NCBI GenBank assembly: GCA_003134685.1
Contig: PLCA01000005.1
Span: 248,001 to 312,000 of the forward strand
Source of the DNA: Gemmatimonadota bacterium
GTDB lineage: Bacteria > Gemmatimonadota > Gemmatimonadetes > Gemmatimonadales > Gemmatimonadaceae
DNA length: 64,000 nt
Reading direction: 5' to 3'
A program made the position numbers and the translations under genes. Shown here piece by piece: positions 1 to 7,986 of the stretch (position 1 is the stretch's first letter; the number at the start of each line of letters is the position of its first letter). The notes below the pieces were generated by a model that was given only the letters and a program-made list of their open reading frames with translations, was not told the DNA's origin and did not search any database.

Positions 1-1434
1 GAACGTTACGAGATGGTCGTCGGGCTCGAGGTGCACGTCCAGCTCAAGACTCGGACGAAGGCGTTCTGCGGCTGCTCTACGGATTTCGGCGCTCCGCCCA
101 ACGTCAACACATGTCCCGTTTGTCTTGCTCTGCCCGGTGCGCTGCCGGTTCTTAACGAGCGAGCTGTCGAGCTGGCGACGAGGGCAGCGCTTGGGCTGGG
201 ATGCAAAGTCAATCCGGTCTCGATATTCGCGCGCAAGAATTACTTCTATCCCGACCTGCCGAAAGGCTACCAGATATCTCAGTTCGATCAGCCTCTCGCG
301 ACTGGCGGATCTGTCGCCATCGGCAAGAACGAGGCGGGTGCTGACGTCCAGATCGGCATAACGCGTCTCCACATGGAGGAGGACGCGGGCAAGTCCATCC
401 ACGATCGTTATCCTGGCGCGACCGCGATCGATCTCAATCGGGCCGGCGTTCCGCTCATCGAGATCGTGAGCGAGCCCGATCTCCGCACATCGGCCGACGC
501 CGGAGCCTATCTCCGGACTGTGAAACAGATCCTCCAGTATCTCGATGTCAGCGACGTGAGCATGGAGGAGGGAAGTCTCCGCGTCGACGCGAACATCAGC
601 GTGCGTCCGCCGGGACAGACCAAGCTCGGAACCAAGACCGAGGTCAAGAACATGAATTCGTTCTCAGCGGTCGAGCGCGCACTGGAAGCCGAGTTCGAGA
701 GACAGTGCGCGCTGCTGGATTCGGGCGGGAGAGTCGAGCAACAGACGCTGCTTTGGGACGGTGCGCGCGAGACTGTTCGACCGAGCAGAACCAAGGAAGG
801 AAGCCACGACTATCGGTATTTCCCGGAACCCGATCTTCTTCCTCTCAAGCAGGATGAGAAGTGGATAGGCGATGCGCGCAGCCATCTTCCGGAGCTGCCC
901 GATGCGCGAAAGAAGCGCCTCGTGCAGGAGTTCGGCATCTCCCCCGTCGAGGTCGAGCAGTTGACGGCAACCCCGGCGCTTGCCGAATACTTCGAAGCGG
1001 TCGCTCGTGTGTCGGGCGACGGAAAGGCGGCATACAACTGGGTGATGGGCGAAGTGCTGGCCGCGCTCCGCGCCTCCAGCGGAGACATCACGCACTTCCG
1101 GATACGACCGGCGGATCTGGCGCAACTTCTCAATCTCGTCCGCGACGCCACCATAAGTCACACCGCGGCGAAGCGCGTCTTCGCGCTGATGGTGGAAACC
1201 GGCAAGCTGCCGGCGCAAGTCGCGGCCGATGAAGGGCTACTCCAGGTCGGCGATGAAGATGCGATCGCAACGTGGGTAGACGAAGTTCTGCGGGAGCACC
1301 CGGAGGAGGGCACGCGCTACCTCGCGGGCGAGAAAAAACTCCAGGGGGTTTTGGTCGGCTTCGTGATGAAAAAATCGAAGGGCCGCGCTGACCCGAAGCG
1401 CGTGAATCAGTTGTTGTCGGCGCGCGGCGGGTAA
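1..1434 (+). CDS. gatB: Aspartyl/glutamyl-tRNA amidotransferase subunit B (5' end outside window)
   Basis: GatB is the kinase/tRNA-binding subunit of GatCAB, which converts Glu-tRNA(Gln) and Asp-tRNA(Asn) to the amide forms in the cytoplasm. The reading frame is open from base 1 and reads ERYEMVVGLEVHVQLKTRTK, the family's N-terminal signature; the start codon therefore lies before the window and the ATG at 13 is internal. Also visible are the zinc-type cysteines CGCS and CPVC, the catalytic-core segment MEEDAGKSIHD, the EGSLRVDANISVRP signature and a C-terminal tRNA-binding tail ending VNQLLSARGG. The 3' end overlaps the convergent minus-strand gene by 28 bp. Confidence 0.97.
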   Translation, partial: ERYEMVVGLEVHVQLKTRTKAFCGCSTDFGAPPNVNTCPVCLALPGALPVLNERAVELATRAALGLGCKVNPVSIFARKNYFYPDLPKGYQISQFDQPLATGGSVAIGKNEAGADVQIGITRLHMEEDAGKSIHDRYPGATAIDLNRAGVPLIEIVSEPDLRTSADAGAYLRTVKQILQYLDVSDVSMEEGSLRVDANISVRPPGQTKLGTKTEVKNMNSFSAVERALEAEFERQCALLDSGGRVEQQTLLWDGARETVRPSRTKEGSHDYRYFPEPDLLPLKQDEKWIGDARSHLPELPDARKKRLVQEFGISPVEVEQLTATPALAEYFEAVARVSGDGKAAYNWVMGEVLAALRASSGDITHFRIRPADLAQLLNLVRDATISHTAAKRVFALMVETGKLPAQVAADEGLLQVGDEDAIATWVDEVLREHPEEGTRYLAGEKKLQGVLVGFVMKKSKGRADPKRVNQLLSARGG

Positions 1435-2348
1435 AGAGGCTCGGGCAGGCCCACCGCATAGCGCAGCGCCGAGCGCGGCAAGCCGAAGTGATGCTGCGCC
1501 TGCTCGAACACGTGCTCCTCGCCTCCTCGGCGGAGCGCCGCGCGTCGAATTTTCTTCGCTTCGCGCAAAGGGATTGTTCCGGCCGGGTCCAGCAGGAAGG
1601 GCTCGGCCCGGTCGAGACGCGTCAGCAGATCGACGATGAAGTCGAATGCTCTCACCATGTAGGTGCCAACTTCGTCGTCGCTCAGATCCCAGCGGCTCTT
1701 TTCCTCCACCAGATGGAAGATCCGTTGCCACGATTCAGTGTCGGCGACGTAGACCATCCCGCGAAAGATTCTCCTGTTGGTGGGAGTGCTGAAGATCGTC
1801 GGGCTCAGAATTCGATCGAGATGCTCGTCGGAGTGCGAGTGGTCGCGGAGGATCAGCTGCTTTGCGGTGCGGCTGAAGCGCTCGCCAATGTGCGTGTCGA
1901 AGCGGCTCTCCCAATAGCTGTGGCCAAGCGCCGCGGTGGATGATGTGATCGTGAGCTGGTGCGGCACGAAGTAATTGTGCGCGACCGAATCGGCGGCGAG
2001 GTGCGCCAGGTACCCGAGCCCGAACGCGCGAAGCGCATCTGACTCGGCGTTGTCGTGGATCTCGAATCCGACGTTCCACGAATGGCAATGGCGGCCCGCG
2101 GCGGCGTATTTCTTCGCCATGCTCGTGTCGGCCGCGATCGAGCCGTAGAGAAAATCGTAGGGGAACGCCGACAGCAGCTCGGCGATGCTGGAGGGAAGAA
2201 GCGCGAGCGAGCGCATGACCGCTTCTCCCAGGAAAATGTGCGTTCCTGGAGTCCAGGCGTGCGCGACGGCTGGCGATAGCACCAGCGCCAGCAGCACTGC
2301 CAGCGCGATTCGCCAGGCCAGTGCTGCGCCCGGCGATGCGCGCACCAT
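1407..2348 (-). CDS. Secreted zinc-dependent phospholipase C-like protein
   Basis: 313 aa. A cleavable signal peptide (hydrophobic residues ~10-30) ends in VAHA before WTPGTHIFLG. Bacterial zinc-dependent phospholipases C (PF00882 type) ligate zinc with the mature N-terminal Trp and a set of His/Asp residues. Here cleavage after AHA would leave Trp first, followed by GTH and then the motif HLAADSVAHNYF, which has the spacing of the family's zinc ligands. It is probably exported and acts on phospholipid head groups, but the substrate cannot be read from the sequence. The C-terminal third, rich in Arg and Leu, lacks a recognised domain. Convergent with gatB. Confidence 0.75.
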   Translation of the reverse strand: MVRASPGAALAWRIALAVLLALVLSPAVAHAWTPGTHIFLGEAVMRSLALLPSSIAELLSAFPYDFLYGSIAADTSMAKKYAAAGRHCHSWNVGFEIHDNAESDALRAFGLGYLAHLAADSVAHNYFVPHQLTITSSTAALGHSYWESRFDTHIGERFSRTAKQLILRDHSHSDEHLDRILSPTIFSTPTNRRIFRGMVYVADTESWQRIFHLVEEKSRWDLSDDEVGTYMVRAFDFIVDLLTRLDRAEPFLLDPAGTIPLREAKKIRRAALRRGGEEHVFEQAQHHFGLPRSALRYAVGLPEPLYPPRADNN

Positions 2349-2358
2349 TCCGAGCGAC

Positions 2359-2889
2359 CTAGATCCCGATGCGCTTACGCTGCCGCCGGACTGCTTTTCT
2401 GAGATCGTCCAGCTCGTCCTTCACGACGTTGTTGATCGCGTCGCGCGCGGTATCGACGTAGTCACGCACCTGCTCGACCATGTCGTCGACAGGAATCCGG
2501 TCGACGAGCTCCTCGCCACGGTCCACGGCTGTACGGAATCCGCGCTTTGCATGTGGCGCTGCCCAGCGAGCGCCTTCCATTGCGCGATCGCCAGCCCATC
2601 TCGCGCCGTCGATTCCGCGGCTTCCGGCCCACTTGGCGCCCTCCATTCCGGCCAATCCGGCGAGGGCGGCGCCACGGCCCGCGTAGCGAACCAATGGACC
2701 GACCGGCCGGCGGCCCGAGGGCCCCCGCCTCAAAAGCAACGTTATCCCGGCGCCCACCGCCGCGCCGATGATCGCCGCTGTCAGTAGGTCGTATTGCTGC
2801 TCGCGCTCATCGTCCAGCTCCACTTCTGGGCCGGACGCGCGGGCGCGGTTTCTCGCCACCATCGGCTCTGTCTTCGTCGTAGTCCCCAT
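2359..2889 (-). CDS. Hypothetical protein with one N-terminal membrane segment and a Gly/Ala/Trp repeat stretch
   Basis: About 176 aa from ATG 2889, chosen over the TTG at 2910 because AGGAGG sits nine bases upstream. A hydrophobic helix (LLTAAIIGAAVGAGITLLL) follows an acidic N-terminus, then a pseudo-repetitive stretch with GAKWAG, GARWAG and GARWAA, and a charged coiled-coil-like C-terminus ending RRQRKRIGI. It overlaps the next minus-strand gene by more than 80 bp in another frame, so the two are co-transcribed. The layout resembles small YtxH-like envelope stress proteins, but no assignment is safe. Confidence 0.55.
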   Translation of the reverse strand: MGTTTKTEPMVARNRARASGPEVELDDEREQQYDLLTAAIIGAAVGAGITLLLRRGPSGRRPVGPLVRYAGRGAALAGLAGMEGAKWAGSRGIDGARWAGDRAMEGARWAAPHAKRGFRTAVDRGEELVDRIPVDDMVEQVRDYVDTARDAINNVVKDELDDLRKAVRRQRKRIGI

Positions 2890-3412
2890 CGTTCCAGTCC
2901 TCCTCGTCAAATGCCTGATTGATTCCCGTTTGCACGCCGCGAATTGTCGACGCAGTCCTTACGAAGGCCGACTCGGCCTCTTCCTGCACGACCTCCAGTA
3001 GCGCATTGAGCTGATTGATCCTGTCTTCCGCCGCGCTCGCGGCCTGCTGCAATCGCTGATTTACAGCGGCCACCGTCTGGCTCACCTGCTGTATGTCTAC
3101 GCGCAGCGATGTCGAGATGTAGTCGACGTTGTCCGCGATCGCGCTCGCATGCCGCATCAACGGATTGATGTCCCCGTAGATCTTGTCCAGCATGTCGCTG
3201 ACTTTCTTGTAGCTCTTCCTGAAATTCCAGGCGGCCGGCACCAGCGCCACTGTAAGGATGATCACGGTGAGGGTCATGACGCCGCTTGCCACGCTCGTGA
3301 TTTTGTCCCATAACCCCGGCTCCGCCACGACCTGTTTCGTGTAGATCGTGTCCGGAAAAGCGCGGGCAGCCTGCAACAGCAGCTCAGTGCCGCTACCGAT
3401 CCATCCCGTCAT
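2807..3412 (-). CDS. DUF948-like membrane-anchored coiled-coil protein
   Basis: 201 aa. One transmembrane helix near residues 43-60 (VMTLTVIILTVALVPAAW) is followed by a long amphipathic region with NVDYISTSLRVDIQQVSQTV and NQRLQQAASAAEDRINQLNA, the pattern of DUF948/YtxG-type proteins. The tail is acidic and then Arg-rich. Together with the downstream membrane protein it forms a two-gene envelope operon transcribed away from murA; the 115-bp gap to murA must hold both promoters. Function unknown. Confidence 0.6.
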   Translation of the reverse strand: MTGWIGSGTELLLQAARAFPDTIYTKQVVAEPGLWDKITSVASGVMTLTVIILTVALVPAAWNFRKSYKKVSDMLDKIYGDINPLMRHASAIADNVDYISTSLRVDIQQVSQTVAAVNQRLQQAASAAEDRINQLNALLEVVQEEAESAFVRTASTIRGVQTGINQAFDEEDWNDGDYDEDRADGGEKPRPRVRPRSGAGR

Positions 3413-3527
3413 GCGCGTGAAGTGTGCAAGGGAGAGGCCATTTATCGAGGGGGTTTAGGTCGCGGTACAAAGAGTGCTCAGTACGATATATTTTCGCAAC
3501 AGATCTTCACCACCGACCATAATCAAC

Positions 3528-4829
3528 ATGCCAGCAGTGCAATTCGTCGTGGAGGGCGGCAGACCCCTCAGCGGCTCTATTCGACCTTCCGGAAACAAGA
3601 ACGCCGCGCTCCCGATCGTGGCTGCGGCGCTTATATCTCCCAACAAGGTACATCTCGAGAACGTTCCGCGGATCCGTGACATCGAAACGCTCGTCGAGCT
3701 CATTCGCTCGGTCGGCGCCTCCATGGAGTGGGTCGGCCGGAACTCGCTCGAAATCCTCGCCACGGACCTGCGTCCGGCCGATCTCAATCCGACGCTGTGC
3801 GCCAAGATCCGGGCGTCGATCCTTCTCGCCGCGCCCCTCCTCGCGCGCTGCGGGCAGGTGACGCTGCCGCCCCCCGGCGGCGACGTGATTGGGCGCAGAA
3901 GGCTCGACACCCACTTCCTCGCCCTCGAGCAGCTCGGCGCCAAGTTCACTCACGGCAAGATGATCGAGATGCGCGTCAACGGCTTCAAGGGCGCCGACGT
4001 GTTTCTCGACGAGCCGAGCGTCACCGCGACCGAGAACGCGCTGGTGGCGGCGTCGGCAGCAACCGGCACCACCGTCCTGCGCAACGCGGCGAGCGAGCCC
4101 CACGTCCAGGACCTGGCGCATTTTCTCATTGCGCTGGGAGCGGAGATCGAGGGCGTGGGCACCAACACGATGACCATTCACGGCGGCCGGCCACTCGGAA
4201 CCAAGCCGGTTACACACACCATCGGTCCCGATCACATCGAGGTCGGGTCTTTCATTGGGCTCGCCGCCGTAACCAAGTCGGAGCTGAGAATCGAGAACGC
4301 CGGCATCGAGCACCTTCGCTCGACCCGGATGGGATTCTCCCGCCTGGGGATCGAGTGCGAAGTGGACGGCCAAGACCTGATCGTGCCCGCCAAGCAGTCC
4401 CGGAAGATCCAGTCCGACATGGGCGGCCATGTGCCGAAGCTGGAGGACCAGCCGTGGCCGGCGTTTCCCGCGGATTGCATGTCGATCGCGATCGTCACCG
4501 CGACGCAGTGCGAGGGACTCGTTCTCATGCACGAAAAGATGTTCGAGTCGCGAATGTTCTTTGTCGACAAGCTCTCCACCATGGGCGCGCGAATCGTGCT
4601 CTGCGATCCGCACCGCGCGCTGGTCCATGGCCCGTCGCGGCTGCGTGGTGCGTTCCTCGAGTCACCCGACATTCGCGCCGGAATGGCCCTTTTGCTCGCG
4701 GCACTGTGCGCCGAAGGCACGAGCTTCATCAACAACGTCGGCCAGATCGAGCGTGGCTACGAGCGCATCGATGAGCGCCTGAATGCGCTCGGTGCCGCGA
4801 TCACCCGCGTCGACGATCGCCGACAGTAG
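3528..4829 (+). CDS. murA: UDP-N-acetylglucosamine 1-carboxyvinyltransferase with Asp at the catalytic Cys position
   Basis: MurA adds enolpyruvate from PEP to UDP-GlcNAc, the first committed step of peptidoglycan synthesis. From ATG 3528 (an ATG at 3474 would add 18 unconserved residues) the protein is 433 aa and begins MPAVQFVVEGGRPLSGSIRP with the SGNKNAALPI motif. The active-site loop reads GQVTLPPPGGDVIGRRRLDT; the residue aligned with E. coli Cys115 is Asp119 (GAC at 3882-3884). Such Cys-to-Asp MurA enzymes, as in Mycobacterium tuberculosis and Chlamydia, are known to be active and insensitive to fosfomycin. The likely partner gene pgeF follows directly. Confidence 0.97.
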   Translation: MPAVQFVVEGGRPLSGSIRPSGNKNAALPIVAAALISPNKVHLENVPRIRDIETLVELIRSVGASMEWVGRNSLEILATDLRPADLNPTLCAKIRASILLAAPLLARCGQVTLPPPGGDVIGRRRLDTHFLALEQLGAKFTHGKMIEMRVNGFKGADVFLDEPSVTATENALVAASAATGTTVLRNAASEPHVQDLAHFLIALGAEIEGVGTNTMTIHGGRPLGTKPVTHTIGPDHIEVGSFIGLAAVTKSELRIENAGIEHLRSTRMGFSRLGIECEVDGQDLIVPAKQSRKIQSDMGGHVPKLEDQPWPAFPADCMSIAIVTATQCEGLVLMHEKMFESRMFFVDKLSTMGARIVLCDPHRALVHGPSRLRGAFLESPDIRAGMALLLAALCAEGTSFINNVGQIERGYERIDERLNALGAAITRVDDRRQ

Positions 4830-4830
4830 C

Positions 4831-5532
4831 GTGAATGAGGTTCCGAAGGAGGCAATCCCCGATTTTGAGAGTTGGGGGATTCGCGCCTTCACTACGACCC
4901 GCGATGCCGGAACGTTCGGTCTCTCGGGCACCGATCCCGTCAACGAAGTCATGGGCCGGTGGACCGCTGTCCAGCACGAGCTGGCGGAAACCGCGCGCCG
5001 GCTCGCATCGATTCGGCAAGTTCACGGCACTCGCGTCCTCGTGCACACCGGGGGTTGGGAAGGCTGGCTTCGGGGCGGGGAAGCCGACGGCCACATCGCA
5101 TCGGAGAAGGGAATCGCGCTCGCCGTGGGCGTGGCGGATTGCGTCCCCGTATTCATCGCTCACCCCTCGGGGATCGTGGCGCTGCTGCATTCCGGGTGGA
5201 GGGGAACTGCCGCGCACATCACGACCGAAGCCATCGCCGCGCTCGCCAGATATGGGCTGCCACCGGACGAGCTGGCGATCCACCTGGGGCCGGCCATCTG
5301 TGGCCGCTGCTACGAGGTGAGCACAGAGGTACGTGAACAGCTGACGGGACAGCCCGCCACTCGGCCGGGACACGTCGATCTGAGGTCGTTGATCGCCGAA
5401 CACGCCACCGAGACGGGGGTGCTGAAGATCACAGTCAGCGCATCGTGCACGCGGTGCGACAACGATCGCTTTTTTTCGCACCGCGCGGGCGACAAGGGAC
5501 GCCAGATAGGAGTGATCGCAGCTCAGGCGTGA
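4831..5532 (+). CDS. pgeF: YfiH/PgeF-type multicopper oxidase-fold protein (peptidoglycan editing factor or purine nucleoside phosphorylase)
   Basis: About 234 aa, cytosolic. Family signatures are IRQVHGTRV, DGHIASEKGIALAVGVADCVPVF, LLHSGWRGTAAHI and the C-terminal CTRCDNDRFFSHRAG. The zinc ligands expected in the family are present: His in QVHG, Cys in ADCVP and His in LLHSGW. E. coli PgeF prevents wrong amino acids in peptidoglycan stem peptides, which fits its place behind murA; homologues also act on purine nucleosides. GTG 4831 is preferred because it lies two bases past the murA stop; an in-frame ATG at 4783 would overlap murA by 47 bp. Confidence 0.9.
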   Translation: MNEVPKEAIPDFESWGIRAFTTTRDAGTFGLSGTDPVNEVMGRWTAVQHELAETARRLASIRQVHGTRVLVHTGGWEGWLRGGEADGHIASEKGIALAVGVADCVPVFIAHPSGIVALLHSGWRGTAAHITTEAIAALARYGLPPDELAIHLGPAICGRCYEVSTEVREQLTGQPATRPGHVDLRSLIAEHATETGVLKITVSASCTRCDNDRFFSHRAGDKGRQIGVIAAQA

Positions 5533-5549
5533 CCGGGAGGCCGGTCACC

Positions 5550-5578
5550 TTGACTCGCCTCAGCCACCTTTCTACATT
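5550..5578 (+). promoter_or_regulatory. Putative sigma70-type promoter for the rimP-nusA-infB operon
   Basis: TTGACT (5550-5555), a 17-bp spacer and TACATT (5573-5578) precede rimP by 85 bp. This is the only good promoter candidate seen between pgeF and the long rimP operon. Spacing is ideal; the -10 box is a partial match. Confidence 0.5.
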
Positions 5579-5610
5579 GTATAGGGCGTTCAACTCGGCG
5601 GCCAACACTG

Positions 5611-5636
5611 ATGTGGGGATCCCCCCACATTTTTTT
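5611..5636 (+). terminator. Intrinsic terminator/attenuator in the leader of the rimP-nusA operon
   Basis: Perfect 8-bp stem ATGTGGGG (5611-5618) and CCCCACAT (5623-5630) with an ATCC loop, followed by seven T residues. It lies downstream of the putative promoter and 27 bp before rimP, so it can attenuate the operon. If the promoter call is wrong, it simply terminates the murA-pgeF transcript. Confidence 0.75.
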
Positions 5637-5662
5637 GTCCCTTGAATGGACCTCGAAGGTAG

Positions 5663-6142
5663 ATGAACGAAACGCTGGAATCTCTTGTGGCATCGGAAAT
5701 TAAGCCACTTGGGCTAGAGCTTTTCGAATTTAAGATCGGGGGCAGCCAGGGTCGTCCCGTTCTCGACGTTCGCGTCGAGCGCGAGGATGGAGAAGAGGTG
5801 ACGGTGGACGATTGCGCGGCTGCATCGCGCATGGTCGAAGCGAGGCTGGACGCAGAAGATTTCGGTGGCAAGAGATACGTGCTGGAAGTCTCGTCGCCGG
5901 GGCTCGAAAGACCGCTCCGGAACGCGAAGGATTGGAAGAGGTTCGTCGGCAAAAGCGCGGTAGTCACCACGAACGTGGTGGGCGATCCGGCTGGTCGGCG
6001 GACCGACGAAGTCGAGATCGCCGGTGTCGAAGGGGATGCCGGGCAGGAAATAGTGATAGTGCGTAACGAGCGCGGCGATGAGCGGCGCTTTCCGCTCGCC
6101 GCGGTCGAGAAGGCGCGGCTGGCGTTCCACTGGAAACGGTAG
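5663..6142 (+). CDS. rimP: Ribosome maturation factor RimP
   Basis: 159 aa, family-typical length. RimP binds the 30S subunit and helps assemble the small-subunit head. The N-terminal domain carries KPLGLELFEFKIGG and LDVRVEREDGEEVTVDDCAA; the family signature YVLEVSSPGLERPLR is at about residues 72-86, followed by an SH3-like C-terminal domain. First gene of the operon, 11 bp before nusA, the conserved bacterial order. Confidence 0.95.
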   Translation: MNETLESLVASEIKPLGLELFEFKIGGSQGRPVLDVRVEREDGEEVTVDDCAAASRMVEARLDAEDFGGKRYVLEVSSPGLERPLRNAKDWKRFVGKSAVVTTNVVGDPAGRRTDEVEIAGVEGDAGQEIVIVRNERGDERRFPLAAVEKARLAFHWKR

Positions 6143-6153
6143 GGGTTCAGGAC

Positions 6154-7629
6154 ATGGTGGCTTCAGTAGAAATTCTGACGGCGATCCGCGAGTTGACCAA
6201 CTCCAAGCAGATCGATCGCGCCGAATTGCACGGGCTTCTCGAGGACGGCATCAACGCTGCCCTCGCCAAGAAGCACGGGCCTACGGTGCAGGCTGAAGTC
6301 GACATCGACGAGAGCAAGGGCGCGATTCGCATTGTTCTCCTCAAGACCGTGGTCGAAGAGGTTACCGACCCCGCCAGCCAGATCTCGCTCGAAGATGCTC
6401 GCTTCGAGGACGCGGAGTTTCAGGTCGGCGACCAGATGGAGATTCCGGTCGATTTCGCCGAGTTCGGACGCACGGCGGTTCAGGCCGCCAAGCAGCGGAT
6501 CATCCAGCGCGTCAGGGAAGGCGAGAGGTCGAAGATACGCGACGAGTTCTCAAGCAGAGTCGGAGATCTCCTCTCGGGAGAAGTCCAGCAGATCGAGCGC
6601 GGCAAGCTCGTCATCATGCTGAACAAGTTCCGCGAGGCGGAAGCGATCATTCCTTACCGCGAGCAGAACCACCGCGAGCATTTCCACCAGGGTGATCCTA
6701 TCCGCGCAGTATTGAAGCGCGTCGAGGAGACTCCGAAGGGACCGCGTCTCGTTCTCAGCAGGGCGGATTCGCTCTTCGTGAAAGCGTTGTTCAAGCTCGA
6801 GGTCCCGGAGATCCAGCAGAATCTGGTCGAGATCCGCGCCAGCGCACGCGAGGTCGGAAGCCGGACCAAGATCGCTGTGTTCTCGCGTGACGACTCGGTC
6901 GATCCGGTGGGCGCCTGCGTCGGCCTCAAAGGCTCGCGTGTTCAGGCGGTCGTCAACGAGCTCGGCGGCGAGCGAATCGATATCGTCCCCTGGTCGGCCG
7001 ATCCCGAGCGCTTCGCCAAGCTGGCGCTCGCGCCGGCCCGTGTTGCGCGGGTGTTCAGCGATCCGGCGACGAAGACGATTCAGGCTATCGTGGATGAGGA
7101 TCAGCTGTCTCTGGCGATCGGACGGAACGGCCAAAACGTGCGCCTCGCGTCGGAGCTCACCGAGTGGAAGATCGAGCTCTACTCGAGCCGTGAGTGGATG
7201 GAGCGTGGCACCGATCAACCGATCTTTGCTCCGCTTCCGACCGACGAGCCAGTGTCAGGCGTGAATCCGCGCCTCGTCGACATCGAGGGAATGCAGCCGG
7301 CAACGGTCGCCGTTCTGGAAGAGGCCGGTTACAAGACGCTGGACGACATTATTGATCTCGAGCGCGAGGATTTTCTGCGTCTGCCCGGCATCGCGCCGGA
7401 AGAGGCGGATCGTCTGATGGCGATCATCAATGAGCTGACGACCGACGAAGCGCCCGAGGCTGCCGAAGAGGCGGTTGTCACCACAGAGGCGGACGTCGAG
7501 GCGGGCAGCGAGATGGCTTCCGAGGGTGGTGCAGCCGCTGCGGTCGAGCTGCCGCCGGAGACGGAAGAGAAGAAGCCGGAAGTGAAGAAGAAGGAAGCGA
7601 AGGCGACGGAAGGAAAGAAGTCGGAGTAG
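6154..7629 (+). CDS. nusA: Transcription termination/antitermination factor NusA
   Basis: 491 aa. NusA binds RNA polymerase and RNA and modulates pausing, termination and antitermination. Visible in order: the N-terminal RNAP-binding domain, an S1 domain (about residues 130-200), KH domains with GACVGLKGSRVQAVVNELGG and LAIGRNGQNVRLASELT, a helix-hairpin-helix region (LEREDFLRLPGIAPEEADRL), and a low-complexity Glu/Lys tail. Located between rimP and ylxQ as in most bacteria. By analogy with E. coli it may act on the leader hairpin upstream of rimP. Confidence 0.97.
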   Translation: MVASVEILTAIRELTNSKQIDRAELHGLLEDGINAALAKKHGPTVQAEVDIDESKGAIRIVLLKTVVEEVTDPASQISLEDARFEDAEFQVGDQMEIPVDFAEFGRTAVQAAKQRIIQRVREGERSKIRDEFSSRVGDLLSGEVQQIERGKLVIMLNKFREAEAIIPYREQNHREHFHQGDPIRAVLKRVEETPKGPRLVLSRADSLFVKALFKLEVPEIQQNLVEIRASAREVGSRTKIAVFSRDDSVDPVGACVGLKGSRVQAVVNELGGERIDIVPWSADPERFAKLALAPARVARVFSDPATKTIQAIVDEDQLSLAIGRNGQNVRLASELTEWKIELYSSREWMERGTDQPIFAPLPTDEPVSGVNPRLVDIEGMQPATVAVLEEAGYKTLDDIIDLEREDFLRLPGIAPEEADRLMAIINELTTDEAPEAAEEAVVTTEADVEAGSEMASEGGAAAAVELPPETEEKKPEVKKKEAKATEGKKSE

Positions 7630-7635
7630 CGGAAA

Positions 7636-7983
7636 ATGGACGCCGTTCAGCAGCGCAAACTCCTGGGCCTCATCGGTCTGGGTGTTCGCGGACGAGGGGC
7701 GATCGTTGGTGTGCAGCAAGTGCGGGAGGCGGCGAAGCGCGGCAAGTTGTTTTTGGCTATTGCCGCGCCCGACGCATCGAGTAACAGTTTGGACAAAGTG
7801 CTTCCGCTGCTTAGCGCTCGCGGAATCACGGTCCTCGCTGGTCCACCAGCCGCCGAGTTGGGCGCCGCGGTGGGGCGAGAAGCCGCAGCGGTAATTGGGA
7901 TTGTCGATAGAGGTCTGGCAAAGGGGATTCGGGCACTAAGTCCGACTCCGATGCCTGATGGGCGTAAGGACGGGGAGGAGTAG
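7636..7983 (+). CDS. L7Ae/YlxQ-like RNA-binding protein
   Basis: 115 aa. It sits between nusA and infB, the usual place of the L7Ae-family YlxQ protein, with six bases to nusA and three to infB. The sequence has the alpha/beta L7Ae pattern: GLIGLGVRGRGAIVGVQQVR, AKRGKLFLAIAAPDASSNS, then VLAGPPAAELGAAVGREAAA. Such proteins bind kink-turn RNA; the specific target is unknown. Assignment rests on context plus fold-like pattern. Confidence 0.75.
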   Translation: MDAVQQRKLLGLIGLGVRGRGAIVGVQQVREAAKRGKLFLAIAAPDASSNSLDKVLPLLSARGITVLAGPPAAELGAAVGREAAAVIGIVDRGLAKGIRALSPTPMPDGRKDGEE

Positions 7984-7986
7984 GGT

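Noticed and set aside
1488-1943. 151-aa plus-strand ORF within the PLC-like gene
   Set aside because: Antisense to a gene with signal peptide and metal motifs; no features of its own.
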